From Saccharum officinarum (lineage: Eukaryota; Streptophyta; Magnoliopsida; Poales; Poaceae), in assembly GCA_020631735.1 (NCBI GenBank), contig CM036223.1, forward strand, positions 12,897,356-12,961,355: a stretch of 64,000 nucleotides of DNA, read 5' to 3'. Position 1 is the first letter of the stretch. Every line of letters starts with the position of its first letter. This document shows, piece after piece, positions 1 through 13,081 of this stretch. A model generated the notes under the pieces. It saw nothing but the letters and a program-made list of their open reading frames with translations, had not been told where the DNA came from and did not search any database. The position numbers were made by a program, and so were the translations under genes.

Positions 1-178
1 TCCTTGTGCTTTGGGGCCAGATAAATCCCGACGCCTCTTCATTTCTGCGAGGCAAAATTACATTACCGCCAAGCTTCAATTTTTTGTTCTGTACTTCTGT
101 TCAAATAGTTCGAGTACTACCCAGTTACTCGGCCCCTAACCTTTAATTAAGACAACGGAGCTATATTCGCTTATTTAT

Positions 179-406
179 GGCCCGTTTGGTTTGAGTGTTA
201 AAGTTTAATAAACATTGTAGCACTTTCGTCTTATTTGACAAAAAATTTCTAATCTTGGACTAATTAGGCTTAATAGATTCGTCTCGTAAATTACTCCTAT
301 TCTGTGCCGACATGCATGCAATTAATCTACATTTAGTTTTCCATGCATTTGAGAGAACATTGATGTGATGGGAGTTAAACTTTAACTCCTCCAAACCAAA
401 CGGGCC
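179..406. mobile_element. hAT-like MITE with inverted termini
   Basis: A 228-bp element with terminal inverted repeats GGCCCGTTTGGTTTG and CAAACCAAACGGGCC. The flanking 8-mers TTATTTAT (171-178) and TTATTTAG (407-414) match at 7 of 8 bases, which fits a slightly decayed 8-bp hAT target duplication. The interior contains the phrases about 'ttcgtctcgtaaatt' and 'tgtagcactttcg' that recur in the elements at 29826 and 36196, so the three belong to one grass MITE superfamily. It has no coding capacity. Confidence 0.75.
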
Positions 407-414
407 TTATTTAG

Positions 415-924
415 TCTACGAGCTACGTAATTTCTCTCTCGTATGAATCTGTTGAGTGGTGAAAGCACGTGCTCTGACGGCTCTCTGGCCTCATAATGCT
501 TTTTACCAGCCACTTGCCGCACATATGATTGACCTCCCCAAAAAAAATTCCTCTGCCGTATCACTTTGCACCGACCTACGAAGCCCAAATGAGTTAACTT
601 GGGCCTCGCATAAAAATCTTTTTTTAGAAAAGGTCGCATAAAAATCTTGAACAACTGCAACTCACATTTGTTTCTGCTTAATATTTACGCATATACACAC
701 TGAAACAATTTTATCTAACTACTCACTCGTGAGATCACGGTTGCTTTGTTTATGTAGCACGTTAGCACGTACTATCTTGCAGGGTATATGTTTCTTTTGG
801 CACTTCGCATTGTGCAAAGTAACCATTTATATTCGGCAAGAAGCTGGCCCCGTTCGGGCGCCTGCACCTGCTGCATGCTGCACTCGCCAGCGCCTGCCCT
901 CTCGCATCTGCTGCTGCTGCGCTG
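415..924. other. No recognisable gene
   Basis: I see no feature that I can support here. Short open frames on both strands lack any recognisable motif. The last 80 bases are rich in CTG/CTGCTG and lead into the SINE insertion site. Confidence 0.5.
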
Positions 925-937
925 GCCTGCTGTGCTT

Positions 938-1090
938 CTTTTTTTTTTTTTTTTTTTTAGTAAGAGCCTTTTCTCCTCATTACTGTTCACTGTAAACAGT
1001 AATACCACGGTCGCCGGGATCGAACCCGGGGTGGCCAGGCAGGGCCTTTGGCTCCTTGCACTGGCCACCAGCAGCTGCCGCTCGCTGCTT
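938..1090 (-). mobile_element. tRNA-derived SINE with target duplications
   Basis: Read on the minus strand, the element has a box-A-like TGGTGGCCAGTGC, then a clear box B inside CCGGGTTCGATCCCGG, a short body, and a poly(A) tail (the T-run at about 938-958 on the plus strand). The 13-mer GCCTGCTGTGCTT occurs exactly at 925-937 and 1091-1103 and is the target duplication, so both ends are fixed. The body carries an 8-bp hairpin (TTACTGTT/AACAGTAA). The intact box B suggests that pol III promoter function was present at insertion. The SINE family cannot be named by eye. Confidence 0.85.
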
Positions 1091-1270
1091 GCCTGCTGTG
1101 CTTTTGCTACGCATGCGCGTACCTGCTGCCCCTGCCTGCATGCTGCCGCTATCCATGCTGCTGCTTGCTCCTCTGCATGCTGATGGAGACCGCCAATAAG
1201 CTTCTTTTCCCACGCGCATGCGAGGATTTGCCTGCGCCCCCAGGTATCGCCTCCGCCTCCGTCTGGTTCT

Positions 1271-1690
1271 AGTGTCCGCTAACGACAACACTTGCAACAT
1301 GAAGCATTTATTGTAACATATGTTAGAAACATGTGAAAGATTTAGAACATACGGTTGTTATGTGTATAGTCGCTGCAACATATGCAACATATAGATCAAA
1401 CATTTGCAACATACGTCTTAAAACAGCTGAAACATCTGAAACATACACTAGCAACATACATATATAGTCATTGTAACATATGCAACACTAGATCTACTTT
1501 TATAACATGAAACGCATTGCAACATATGTTTGAAACAAACATTTAAAACATACACTTCCAACATACATATATAGCCATTGCAACATATACAACACTAGAT
1601 CTACTTTTGCAACATTCAGATAAAACACATGCAACATCCAAATAAAACATACAAAACATACATCTGAAACCCATGAAACATACGGACGTA
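1271..1690. repeat. AT-rich degenerate short-motif repeat
   Basis: Dozens of copies of GCAACAT, GAAACAT and AACATATG variants recur at irregular 15-25 bp spacing. This style is common in the subterminal parts of grass DNA transposons, but I see no terminal repeats that would define an element. It is non-coding. Confidence 0.55.
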
Positions 1691-3080
1691 GGCGTTGCCG
1701 CTGAGCTCGATGCCATGGAGTTGTGCGGAGGTCGCTAGTGCAAGCTCATTGGCGGTACGGGCCTCGGCAGTGGCATCGATAGGCGGATGGAGACGCGGTG
1801 GAGATGGTGAATCTGCGGACATGGCACGCGGCGCGGGAGGGGCGCACAACACGTGACATGGGAGAGTGGTGTGAGCGCAGGCTCGCGAGAAGTAGCACAG
1901 GCGGGTGGTGCGAGCGGCATGGACCATCACCCCAGGCCATGGCATCGAAGACGCTGCACGCCGGCAGGAGCCACGGTGTCCCCGACCCTGAGCGGAGTCC
2001 GCACTGCACCTAGGAAATGCCCGACGACCACAACCAAGACGCCGCAACCATCTCGCAGACGCAGCCCAGCGAGCGCCGCCGTTCTACACCGCGCTGGAGC
2101 CTGGAGCCGTTGTGTGAGCCCACGCCACCACGACGTCCTCCTCTCGCCTTCCGCAGCACCACGCACAGCAATCGGCGGCTGCAACGCCGAGTCAATCCGT
2201 GGGTGTGTGGCGCGCAGCGTTTCAATTGGAAGAATTAGCGTTTTGAAACGGGTCCAAGTCATTCCGTGGGCGTGCAGCCGCAACGCCGAGTCGGCCAGAG
2301 TCGTTTTGTGAGCGGATCTGTCCGGACAGAATGGACGCCCGATAGGGCGAATTAGCGTATCCGGAATCGTGCCTCCCAGACATTTTCAGCCGAAGCCCAT
2401 CGAATCACTTCGCGGCATAGCCTAGCTCTTTTCACGAAGAAACCTTCAGTGCACCAGCCAGCTCGTCTGCCAGTCGTGCCATCCCGGGTCGATCTCGTCG
2501 TGCGGACACTCCTTCGGCCAAAAGTCCACTCCGGCCTGCTTATCTGCCCGAAGGCCACCAGAGAGCCAGCGTGGCAGCACACGGATAAGTACTTCAAGCA
2601 CTTGTATTAGTTTCTAGCGACCTTTTCTTCCATGTCCCATGCTCACGAAGGTTTCTAAAGCACACACTTTGAAAATAAAGCGGTCATGCACATAATTTTG
2701 CACCTCTTTGTACGCTCAAAAACATTATCCTCGACACATGTCTACTTTATGAATGCTCTTATTCAGTTGTAAACTCTAACATGGGTTTTATATACTCACT
2801 TGCAACCAAATCAACATCTGGTCATAAAGAATTTATCTCGCGACATTGTTCCACTAACCTAAGCTTGACGACAAGTAAATCAATCAGTTGTAGGCCTTCG
2901 AAGTGAAGACCTAGTCAGCTGGTGAAGGTCTGTTCGCACGAGAGTCTAGGTCAATTGTAGCTCCTATAAGGGTACTATGAACAATCTCGATGGCGCACGA
3001 GCGCAAATAACGAAAGGCTTGCGAAGGTCCACCAGACACCAGCCACAAGCGTCTATCAGGTGCCCAAGCTGATCGACTTA
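1691..3080. other. GC-rich then mixed sequence, no supported gene
   Basis: 1691-2340 is GC-rich. The phrase GCAACGCCGAGTC occurs twice (near 2180 and 2280), each time close to a copy of TCCGTGGG, which suggests a local duplication or a subterminal transposon repeat. Open frames overlap on both strands without recognisable domains. 2341-3080 shows nothing I can name. Confidence 0.4.
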
Positions 3081-3900
3081 GAGCATCTCCAATAGTTCCT
3101 CAATAGTTCATTGGTATTGGTGGTCACCATTACAGTTTTTTCAGGTTATTAGGGAAGATGCTCTGGCAGATCAACAATAATGTCCCCAAATATAATAGGC
3201 CCCAAATGCCAGAATATGATTTTTAGTTTTCTCTCTATTTTTGTTTCCTTTTCTCTCCACGACAACTTCACAACCTAAGTCGCCTAGCCTCGGCCTCGCC
3301 GTGGCCACCGTCGCGCCCACCCTAGCCCCGGCCACCGCGACCCCCACCACGCCTAGCTCCGGCTATTGTCCCGGTCACACTAGATCCAGCCACAACAAGC
3401 CGAGCCACCCCCGCCTTGGTCACCACAACACCTAGCTCTGTTGGCTCCCAATAGATGGCTCGAGCTCGACCGCCTCTCTAGCTTGCAACAATGGTGCTAT
3501 CGGGATGTTGTCGCGGGATCTACCGGTGGAGCCAAGAGAGAGCGAGGACGTGCCGGTGGATGCACAACTGGCGGCACTCGATTTGGCAGAGACATGCGCT
3601 TGACGATGGCCACAATGGCCTCCCGATTCGGCCATGGCAATTCCCCCTCTTGCCCCCTTCCCCGCCCATCTCCTCTTCTCTCTTCCGAGTATGAGTTCAG
3701 AGAGCAGCGGTGCCGGCACCGACGGCTACCACAGCATGCAAAGAGTAGCGGAGGGCGGAAAAGTCACATTCACGGTGGTTGAGTTGCGCACCATGATATT
3801 GGGGGAACTGTATCTTCCCTCTTATTTGAGTGGAGATGAGTTGATTTTGGGTGGTCACCAATAAAAGGGGATGGCAATGGGGTGCCGCTGGAGCAGCAAA
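3081..3900. other. MITE-like ends around GC-rich filler
   Basis: GAGCATCTCCAATAG at 3081 matches the terminus of a common grass MITE type (compare 30746 and 45239). An opposing AAGATGCTC lies near 3165, so a roughly 90-bp element is possible. ATTGGTGGTCACC near 3116 has an inverted partner near 3850, so a larger element of about 800 bp enclosing proline-codon-rich sequence is the alternative. The boundaries remain unresolved. Confidence 0.35.
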
Positions 3901-6652
3901 ATAGTCCATCTATCCCCAATATTTGCAGTTTTTTTTTTGGTATTAGGGGCAGGAAATGGAAACTGCCGGAGATGCAGTTGCAAAGTGCTGTGCTGGACCA
4001 CGGAGGTGCAAGCGGCTCTGTTCGTGTATGTTATCCTATGACTAGCATTTTATCTCGCGAACCATTTGCACTATCACCTTTGCTCAAAAAACAGTAATAA
4101 TATTTATTCCCGTAATTCTGTTCAAATTTACTACCGTCGAGGATGACACCCTTTGGCAAATAATTGTGCATTGTTTACTAATTAACCCTTGCCAGTGCTG
4201 CAGTGCATGAGTTGAATAACTAATTGATCATGAAGGTTCCTAACTTCTTGGGTGAGTTCTCATTCATTCACAAGTCTATAACCCTTATTATCTATAGAAT
4301 GATACCATATCACTCAATAGCGTCTAACCTTCGCAAACGGTTTTTTTTTACCAATTCGCATTACCCTGTATAAATTTCATGCCTCTGGAGACTCAGTGCG
4401 TCTAATGCAACTCTCGTATAATGTGCCCGAGTGGCGATTCTCGATTGTCATAAAAATTATACTTTGCTAAAATGTAGGTCCATCACTACTGTTAGTCTTG
4501 GCGTGTGCCGTTTGCACCTCTTTCAACTTCAATTCACGCATGTTTCTTATAGGACAATATTTTTCAGCGAAGGTAACGCCTTCTCAGTTGACCAAAATTA
4601 AACCAACATGTTATCCTCGACACCCTTATCATTATCAACTATCACCTTTGTCCGAAGCACCAACTCGTAGTCGTCATCGGTCCGTACGAAGGTCCTTGGC
4701 CCGTGAAGTCACACACTCCAGCCACGGAGGGCCAAGGCATGGACTATGGAGGCGGTCCGCTCCAGCTGGAGCCGCGGCCCAACCAAGGCTGATGCTCCGA
4801 GAGCGCCTCATGAAGGTTCCGACGTGTTGGATACAAGCCGGCAACCACTGTTGTCTTAAATAATAAGTTCCCAACTGTTATGAATGGGATAGTGTATCAG
4901 AGAAAGGCGAAAGAAGGGAGGGGGCGACAGGAACTGTTGGCGCGCCCACGATCCCAGCGTCGACCATGCCAAAAATATAAGCCGAGGAATAGGGGTAGCG
5001 GTTGTGTTGTTTTTGTGGGTGCGAATTGTATTAGAGCGCTGGCCGCTGGGGGTCAATCTGTTAGGGTAAGCAGAGCAACAGAGTTGTTGTCCCCTGCACG
5101 ACGATCATCGTGGAAGCATCGGCCAGCCACCACCACTCACTCTTACAGTCTCAATAGTCTCTTACATCGCTGGGCTCTACTATTTTGGTGTCGGAGATGG
5201 ACAGCGACCAGAGGCTGCCGGCAGCCACCGTCAGGTAAGCGGAGGCCTTTGTAAGATTATTCATGTTTCGGTTTAAACTAAATAAAAACTTGAGAAGGAA
5301 AAGAACTACACATAGTTGGCTCCACAATGCAGGCATCCCACGGGGCAGCGCGTTGCTTTCAGAAGTACTATGTAATGGAAAAACGGGCGCCTTATCTACA
5401 TGTAATAAATTCGGCATTATGGATGAACAAGTGCCTTTGTCTACGTACTGTGGACCATGCCCAAAACCTTTCATGAGCACAAGACACTGCTGAACCACAG
5501 AGGCAAGATTCACAAAACCAGAATGGCATCCCGAGTCCCAACTGTAAAAAGTAGAAAGCGCGGCCCAAAAGCAAACGCAAAGTCGGTACGTGTGCAAGTG
5601 GATGCTCAATGTCACAGCCTCCAATGACTTGGGTTTTTTTAGATTATTATATACTCCAACTGAATGTCGGTCCGTAACACAACTGAATGAATATATCCAA
5701 ACACAACTGAATGTCGCTGACCACTGCAAGTACATGCATGATCGAGGTGATGATGGAGCTGGAGAGCGACGAGGTTATTGATCACTTCACTGTTGTTCCT
5801 GACGGTCTCCTCCTTCTTGGCATGACGAAGATCCTACATAGAGCATGATTGTTTGAGTTTCTGCCAGAAGACTAGTTTAATTATCAGAAAAGCTACCACG
5901 GAAGTCCGCTTTTGAGAAAATAATTTTTAAAAGCCGCTTGCTTTTTTTCAAATAAATATATAGTCAACTTCTGAAGCTTGCTTCTCAGAAAGAGTTCTTT
6001 TTCGATTTGCCCACTGCTTTAAATTTGTGCGAAAGCCATTAGAAGCCCGAACAAGCAGGGCCATGGCCATATATAGACACCATCAAGGGATCATGCTTAA
6101 TTTGGTTGCAATTCTCCTCTGGAAGTTTTCAAATGGACACAATATTTTTCTGTTCTAATAAAAGAAGGTTGTGTATGCAGAACTCTGTAAAGCCCTATTT
6201 GTTTTAGCTTAGCATTTTCAAATGGACACAATATCTCAAGTTGTGCGATCAGCTTTGTACACAGATTTTAACAAACTAGCTTCCCAGGTTGGGGTTATTG
6301 CAATCCACTCTTCGATGGCTTCTTACACACTGTAACATAGTACGTATTTTGGTATCACATAAGCACTCCCCTAGATCGGCAGTGTATCCGACCATGCTCT
6401 CACAACTCTCACTTACCAGGGCGTAGAGGGAATTGATCCATACATTACCACTCAATTGAATGGCACTCATACAATAGTATAAGCGACGAAATTTAAAATA
6501 TGATGCAAACCCCCAAGTTAGTACTTAATTAAGCCACCTAGAGTCCTTATTGAGCATAAAGGATATGACCACTGGCACACTCTTAAATTTAAAAGCTTAG
6601 TTGAAAACACAGTTTTGTTTTTAAATACCCATGTGAACAGTAACATGCTAAA
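3901..6652. other. Unassigned intergenic sequence
   Basis: No gene could be supported. A short start-like frame at 5199 (MDSDQRLPAATVR) followed by GTAAGC could be an isolated exon relic, but nothing downstream continues it. A 194-codon open frame on the minus strand (5151-5735) has no recognisable domain. The part nearest 6652 is probably the leader of the retroelement whose LTR begins at 6671. Confidence 0.35.
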
Positions 6653-6668
6653 CCATGCTCCGATACCA
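6653..6668 (-). other. Retrotransposon primer-binding site
   Basis: Minus strand TGGTATCGGAGCATGG, two bases beyond the LTR end. The first 12 bases match the initiator tRNA-Met primer-binding site (TGGTATCAGAGC) at 11 of 12. It fixes the LTR end and the orientation: the internal region would extend toward lower coordinates. Confidence 0.8.
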
Positions 6669-6670
6669 GC

Positions 6671-9600
6671 TGTAACGGATCAACGTAATTATGCGAGATT
6701 AAGTAAGAAAATCTTCCACCGAGGCGGTTAATTTATCAAACTTAAACCCGTATAACCCGAGATTCCGTGAAATCACGAGGGATTTCAAACCAACCAACAT
6801 ACAACCAAGATCGTACTGATTTAGCAGCCACAGTTCACATGATACATAGAGTTCACAATAAAAGTGGAGTACATCGGAGTTCGGAATAAAAGTTATTACA
6901 ACATAGTTCAAAATAACATAGCGGAAGCAAGTAGTTTTACACACACACTTAGTTCAAATACAGTGCCAGTAGATAGTCATAGTCCACAAAAGCATTAGAT
7001 AAGACGAACAGAGTGACCCTTGCTCAAGGTCCTAGTTGGAGCAGTACCCATAGTACATCTGACCATCTGCAACAACAATGGGAACAACGCCCTGAGTACG
7101 AGAATGTACTCAGCTAGACTTACCCGTCATAAACCAGAAATAAAGGACACCAAGGATCATGCAAGGCTTTATAGATTGGACTGGCTTGACTCATTTGCGA
7201 AAAGCATAAGTTGTTATGAAAAACTATACCAGTACTTTTTGCATCACTTTTAGTATAACCTATTCAAGCTAGGTAAGCACCTATTGCTAAAACAATCACT
7301 TGATTCATCATTAACAATCTAGATTACAATATCAGGTATTGCATTTCCAACATCATTCACTTAACCATCAGTGTTCCATTAATGTTACTACGATGCCATA
7401 GCTCGAGTCAAGTGCTCACTAACCGGGAGCGACGGCGATTCGAATCGAATTCCTATCCAGCTGGAGATTTATTCCTCACACAAACCCTGCTTCCCCCGTC
7501 AGGGTCGGGTAGATCACCAATAACACTTTCCAAGAAGCCGCGGGATAACAATCATGGATCGCACTACCCAGGGACCGTCCGACTGCCAGGACGCACCTTG
7601 GACTCACTCTTCGCGTCCCCGTTACACCCCCTTCAACACCAGTCTGCCAACCCGAGTTTATCCCGGCTCGAAAAGTGTCACTAGCTTCGCGGTCGAAAGG
7701 TACTTTATTCGGCTAGCTAAATGTGAGGCATGCGTTCAACATGACAAGAGGGACGAGCAACGATCGGTCCTTAATCGACACAGACGGAATCACTATAGTC
7801 TAAAATCCTATAAGACTCCGCCCGGTCTTCGTTTATCCATCGACACTTGGTTACTTTTTATGATCATAATTACAGCTAACCATAACCCGGTATCCACCTA
7901 TAACTCGCAGGTGACAGGAAATCACCCGACTTCTACCGGTCTAAGCATGGCTAAGCAATTTACTCGATCCTGACCTAACAGGGTGAAAGATAATCCGGTG
8001 GCCAAGGTAATAATGCAACAACGATTTCACTCAACTCCTATAACTTAATGCAACTATATATATAATTATAGTTCATGTAGTAAGGAACAACTTTTATAAA
8101 ATAGGAGACTTAAAATGCTCCGGGGCTTGCCTCTTTCGAACGAGCTAGAATGGTGGTTGACGCACTCTGGCAGCTCCTCGCCTGACTCTTCCTCCGCGGG
8201 CACCTCCGGTGCCTGGGGCTCCTGCTGATCCGTCCAAGCCTGCTCCTCCTGTACTGCTACCTGCGACTCTTCCTGCGATCCTATGTGATGCAAGTGCATA
8301 AGTAAACATGCGAATGATGCATCGGATTATGGTGGAGTGCTTTGATGACATGAGATGCAGATGAGCACATGGAATGAGCAGTTTGAATATAATTATTTCT
8401 TCTACAAGGTAGTCCACGTCATCCAAGAACATATACCCTAAAACATGCACCTTATTCTTCTATTAGTTAGCCTATCATCTACACATACAAGTGAACCTAA
8501 GCTACCAAAGCTTACCAACCTAACTTAACCACAACATCAGCAAGGCATAATGATGCTTCAAAGATACACTAAACATATTTTATTTCTCTTCATTTCTCAT
8601 AAAGAATAATCTTTTATTCCCTATTTAACTAGGGTTACACAGCAACACCTATTTCTGGTGTAGATAAAAATCTACAAAAATTACAGTAGATTACTCTTAC
8701 ACTAACTAACCTACTACTAAATTTTCATGAGAATTGCCTATATAAAACTGCCTGTACAAAATAAACAAGTTATAGCCTAAATATGAGCATGAAATTATTT
8801 TGTACTAGAAAAAGTATCAAACAATAGATTTTATATTTTTCCTATGTTACTAACAGTAAACTAACATACTACAAAAATTATCACATGTATGTTCTATACA
8901 AATTTATCCCTCTACTAAAAATAACAAAGATTATCAATTAAAAGCATTTGAACTACACTTCAAACATTTCTCACAGAACATGCTTCACTAATATTTTTTC
9001 TAGAAAGTACATCACTAATAAAGATTAAAGCAACAACAATCACATTTTTCCCTTCATTATTTTATTTACTACATATTTTATAAGATATCAGCATTTATAG
9101 CAATTAAATAAATTTACACAGCAAAGTGTCACAAAATTAACATGAGCTATTTTTAAACTGTAGATCTATTCAAGAGGAACATTTCAAACTTTGTTTCATG
9201 ATTTTTGGAGCTATAAATCTGGAGATATGATTTTTGAAAGCCTTTTCAACATTTCTGAAAATCATTTTCTTTAAAACTAAAAGTCTATCCGGCCTTTAAC
9301 GCTACGTGCACCCCGCTGCTACACACCGAACCAAAACACCGAGACAGACAGGCGGGCCCAGGAGTCAAGCGGGACCCACAGGTCAGCCGGAGGGTAGGCC
9401 AGCAGGGGCATCGCCGGCCGGAGCTCACCGGCGGCGAGCCCACGTGCGGCGCTGGCGGCACCAGTGTGCTCAGCACAACGAGCCGCACCAACCGGTGCTC
9501 GGTCTTGGCCGGGTGGCCTACCGGAGTGAGCTCACCGACGCGCATGGCGGCACGACGGTGCGGCTCGTCGGCGGGAGCTCGACTCCGGCCATGGCAAGGC

Positions 9601-10632
9601 GGGTAGGGAGGCGAAACTGCTGACCGCGAGAGGGAGGAAGAAGGAGGGGTGGAACGGGGAGATTGTCGTAGCCACGAACTTCGGCGAGCGGCGGTGAAGA
9701 GCGGCCGGCCAAAATTGGCCTCCTCACCTTGACAAAGGCGACCGCTGGAGGGAGCACGAGGTAGAGCGAAGGGAGGCGGAGCAATGGCCGTAAGGAATCG
9801 GACGCGGGCGTGACAGTACCGGTCAACGGCGGTGGCGGAGCTCCAGGAGTCGGCAATGGCGTGGCTACTGCTGGCGAGCTGCTGCGGAGCGAGAGGAGGG
9901 AATGGAGGGAGCAGCCGAGGCGGGCGAGCGCGTGGAGGTGGTAAGCGGGCGCGGGGGACGCGGGGGCCACCGGGGCGCGTGTCGCGCGGCGTCGCCGTCG
10001 CTCGGCCACGCGGCGGCCGAGTCCTGCCGCGGCGCCACGGCGTCGCGCGCGGGCGCGCGCGCGCGGGAGGAAGCCGGCGCGGGGCGCGGGCCGGGCTGCC
10101 AGCGCTGCTGGGCCGAAAGGGAGGCCGCGGCCCACTAAAGTGAAAAAAACCGATTTTTCTTTTATAAATAAAATTTTTAGATTTCTATATTTGTTTCAAA
10201 TTTGAATTTGAAGATGAAAAAGAGGTTTTCAGAACTTTTGCCCAAAATAAAAGTTGTTCAAAATTTAATTCTCTACAACTTTCATGTAGGACACTTTTCA
10301 AAATTCTAAATAGATTTTGAATTTGGGATTTAAAGCTAAATTTTTAAGTAAAAATTCATTTTTCTATACTATTTTTAAAAGCAAAATTTGAGGGGATTTG
10401 AATTCAAGAGTTGCTCCAAAAATCATGTTAATTTATTCTAGATTACCTAAAATTGCCATTACCCAAGAGCACACCACTTTTTAGCACTTACATCAAAGTT
10501 AGGGTTCTAATTATTTACTTTTCAAGTTTAAATTTAAAAGAGCTATATTTCATGCAATGCTAGTCATGAAATGATGCTGAATGCTTTATGCTTTGAAATG
10601 CTAATGCATGCTTAACACCCAGGGGTGTTACA
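6671..10632 (-). mobile_element. Long LTR of a truncated Gypsy-like retrotransposon
   Basis: On the minus strand this 3962-bp segment starts TGTAACACCCCTGGG and ends CCGTTACA, so it has the TG...CA termini of an LTR, and it is followed two bases later by a tRNA-Met primer-binding site. Very long LTRs of this start type are known in grass chromovirus-like Gypsy families; family assignment is inference. No gag or pol follows below 6652, so the element is truncated or cut by later insertions. The LTR contains a GC-rich island at about 9300-10140 between AT-rich arms. Open frames in that island are shadows of base composition. Confidence 0.8.
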
Positions 10633-11228
10633 GCGCACCTGGTGGAGGCCGGTCCAAGCTGACACAGCCTGACACTTAGCGTGTCAGAACAGAACAGTCA
10701 GACGACGCCCAGAGCTTCTTCGGCTCTACGACATCGCCACGGTCCACACGATGCCGCTATAAGACCTTTCTGAACTCCGGCGCATATATATCATAGGCTC
10801 AACTCCCCCAAACGGCCATGTACCCGACCAACCTCGATATATAAGGGGAGGAGGTCGGAATCCTAGAGGGGGGACGATTCCCAAACGATCCGAGACAGAT
10901 CATTCGAGTCCTGACCGATCAGCTCCTGCTCAGCATCGAAAGCAAAGCAACCTAGAGAGGGGCACTGAGAGCTCCTCCCCTTCCTCCGACCGTCTTCCTC
11001 CTCTCCAACAAGGGGAAGGCGGCACCAGCAGCGAGGCTTCTTAGGATCAATACCGAGCGATCCTCTGCCAAATCTCTCTCTTACACTCTGTTGTAATCCT
11101 CTAGATTTTGGGTGCTCTTGAGTAGAAGGATCATCAGCTACTAGACGTAGGACCCCGATAGCCCGAACCAGGATAAACTGTTGCGTTCCCTCTATGATTC
11201 TTGTGTTCTTAAGTTCACCCAAGCCACC
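10633..11228 (+). mobile_element. LTR/leader fragment of another retrotransposon
   Basis: The segment has the layout of an LTR promoter and transcribed region: a TATA box (GATATATAAGGGG near 10836), then about 350 bases of C-rich leader, then text typical of the end of grass Gypsy LTRs around 11120-11210. It abuts the long LTR at 10632 and is interrupted at 11228 by the solo LTR, resuming at 13087. This gives a nesting order of old element first, then the insertions. No protein is encoded. Confidence 0.55.
10837..10844 (+). promoter_or_regulatory. TATA box of the LTR fragment
   Basis: ATATATAA precedes a GGGG/GGAGG stretch, the usual arrangement for a retroelement LTR promoter. Activity cannot be judged from sequence. 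Confidence 0.45.
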
Positions 11229-13081
11229 TGTAAGGTCAAATAGGCTAGAGGGGGTGAATAGCCTAATTAAAACTTATACAAGATTTACTTAACCACAAGT
11301 GTTAGTAAAAAAAGGTGACGAAGCAAAATACACTAGCTCTAACTAATTAATCAAGCCACCTACACAAATCTAGTACAAGGCTATCCATTAAACACAACAA
11401 CAACTACAAGCTCGAAACAAGGAGTAACGCGAGAGAAGAGCTTTGAGTGATTATACCGCCGTGTAGAGATAAGAAGAACCAATCAATCAATCACACAAGA
11501 GAAATTCTCAGGAAGAGAACGACACAAGAATTTATCCCGAGGTTCACTTGCTTCCCAGCAAGCTACTCCCCGTTGTGGCGATACACCTACTTGTCGGTTC
11601 GCGAGCTAATCGACTATCAAGAGTCGAGCCCTCGGCGGGCATCGCACAACCGCACACAAGATGGAGATCCTTCAAGCTACAAGTTCCACTAGAGTATCCA
11701 ATTCGTGAACTCCTACGGGGAAGGATCAAGAACCCCTTACAACACTTGGTGAGGGCTCCAACAATCCCCAATTGCGAGCTCAATCACCTCCGCTGCTCCA
11801 AGCCGTCTACCGCGTCGGGAAATATGGAAGAGTAACCAGAAATCCGTAGCAACTCGAAGAACAAGTGCCTCTAGAATGCAACTCTCAAGTAATGCACTTG
11901 AATCTCACTCAATCTCATTTAAGATGTGCAACCAAGCAAAGAGATGAGTAGAGGGGTTATTCTCTAGCTCAAATGATGTCTCAAGGTCAGCAAGAATGCC
12001 AGAGATCCCCCAAACCCCGACCAATTTCTATTTATAGCGAAGGGGTATGCATCTAGCCGTTACCGGACAACGCAGTGAAAAACGTGATGACCGGACGCAC
12101 CGGTCACTACAGGACAAGCAGCAACAGTGCGCGTCAGAGAGAAATGTTGTCGTGACCGGACGCGCTTCACCAAATGACCGGACACACTGCACCCGGCGTC
12201 CGATCGGAGTCCAGAGAGCTCCCATCGTGACCGGACGCGTCCGATCGCATGTGACCGGACGCACCGCGCGTCCGATCAACTCTTCGTCATTCACTATGCC
12301 AAAGGGTGTCTGACCGGACGCGCCGGTCCGTGACCCTCTCGCGCGCGCGTCTGCCTGCAGTTTGAACTGACCTGACACAGCAGCCGCGTCCGGTCACTTC
12401 GACCACAGCGCCCGGTCACTATTTTTCAGTGAGAAACATTCCGGACTTTTGCCACCTTTTCTCGCCTCCGGCACAATGGAAAATAGGCATTTCATTTCCT
12501 CGAAAACGTCTGAATCCCGCGCTCGCAAGCTCGGTGGGAGGGAGAGAGGACCCCAAACCCCTCTCTACCGCTCAAACTCCACTGTCTTCGCAAATGTGCT
12601 AACACCACCAAGTGTATACCACCATATGCATGTGTGTTAGCATTTTCACAATCATTTTTCAAGACGTTATGTTAGCTCTCTACTAGATTCTAATGCATAT
12701 GCTCAAGAAATTGATCTAGTGGCACTTGATTCCCGAGCTAACCGTGATTGCCCCTCTTGATAGTCGGCTATGTATCCTAAACCCGATCAATCACTTCTCT
12801 ACTCATCTTAGACCGGCAAAAGGAAAACCCTATGGTTATACCTTTGCCTTGCGCTCTTAGATCCTTCTCCTCCACTTGATCATCATGTCTATCATTTTAT
12901 GTGCATTCATTCATGATCTTGCTCATCATTTCATGCACCAAATCATGTGGTCTTGTGGCCATCTCTCCATGCCATTTCCACCTCCATCACATGTTGCTTA
13001 TGTCTAGCTTAATCACACTTGATCACATAACATTAGCAACTTTGGTGTCACTCAATTTTTAAAACCAAACTTAGGCTTTCA
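11229..13081. mobile_element. Solo LTR, 1.85 kb, with CCACC target duplication
   Basis: The element begins TGTAAGGTC and ends GGCTTTCA. CCACC at 11224-11228 is repeated at 13082-13086, a perfect 5-bp target duplication, so it is a complete solo LTR left by recombination between two LTRs. It is the same family as 38456-40705: both share the start, the end, the phrase AGGGGGTGAATAGCC, and a central cluster of ACCGGACGCG-type palindromic motifs (here about 12080-12420). A phrase near 12478-12560 is nearly identical in both copies. Confidence 0.88.

Noticed and set aside
1015..1040. tRNA gene on the minus strand (T-arm GGTTCGATCCC)
   Set aside because: No anticodon arm or cloverleaf around it; it is the box B of a SINE with target duplications and a poly(A) tail.
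5151..5735. 194-codon minus-strand frame
   Set aside because: No recognisable domain or codon bias, and stops or shifts in any extension. It may be chance.
9518..10135. 205-codon minus-strand frame in the GC-rich island
   Set aside because: Pro/Arg/Ala-rich product of base composition inside an LTR; overlapping frames are open on both strands.
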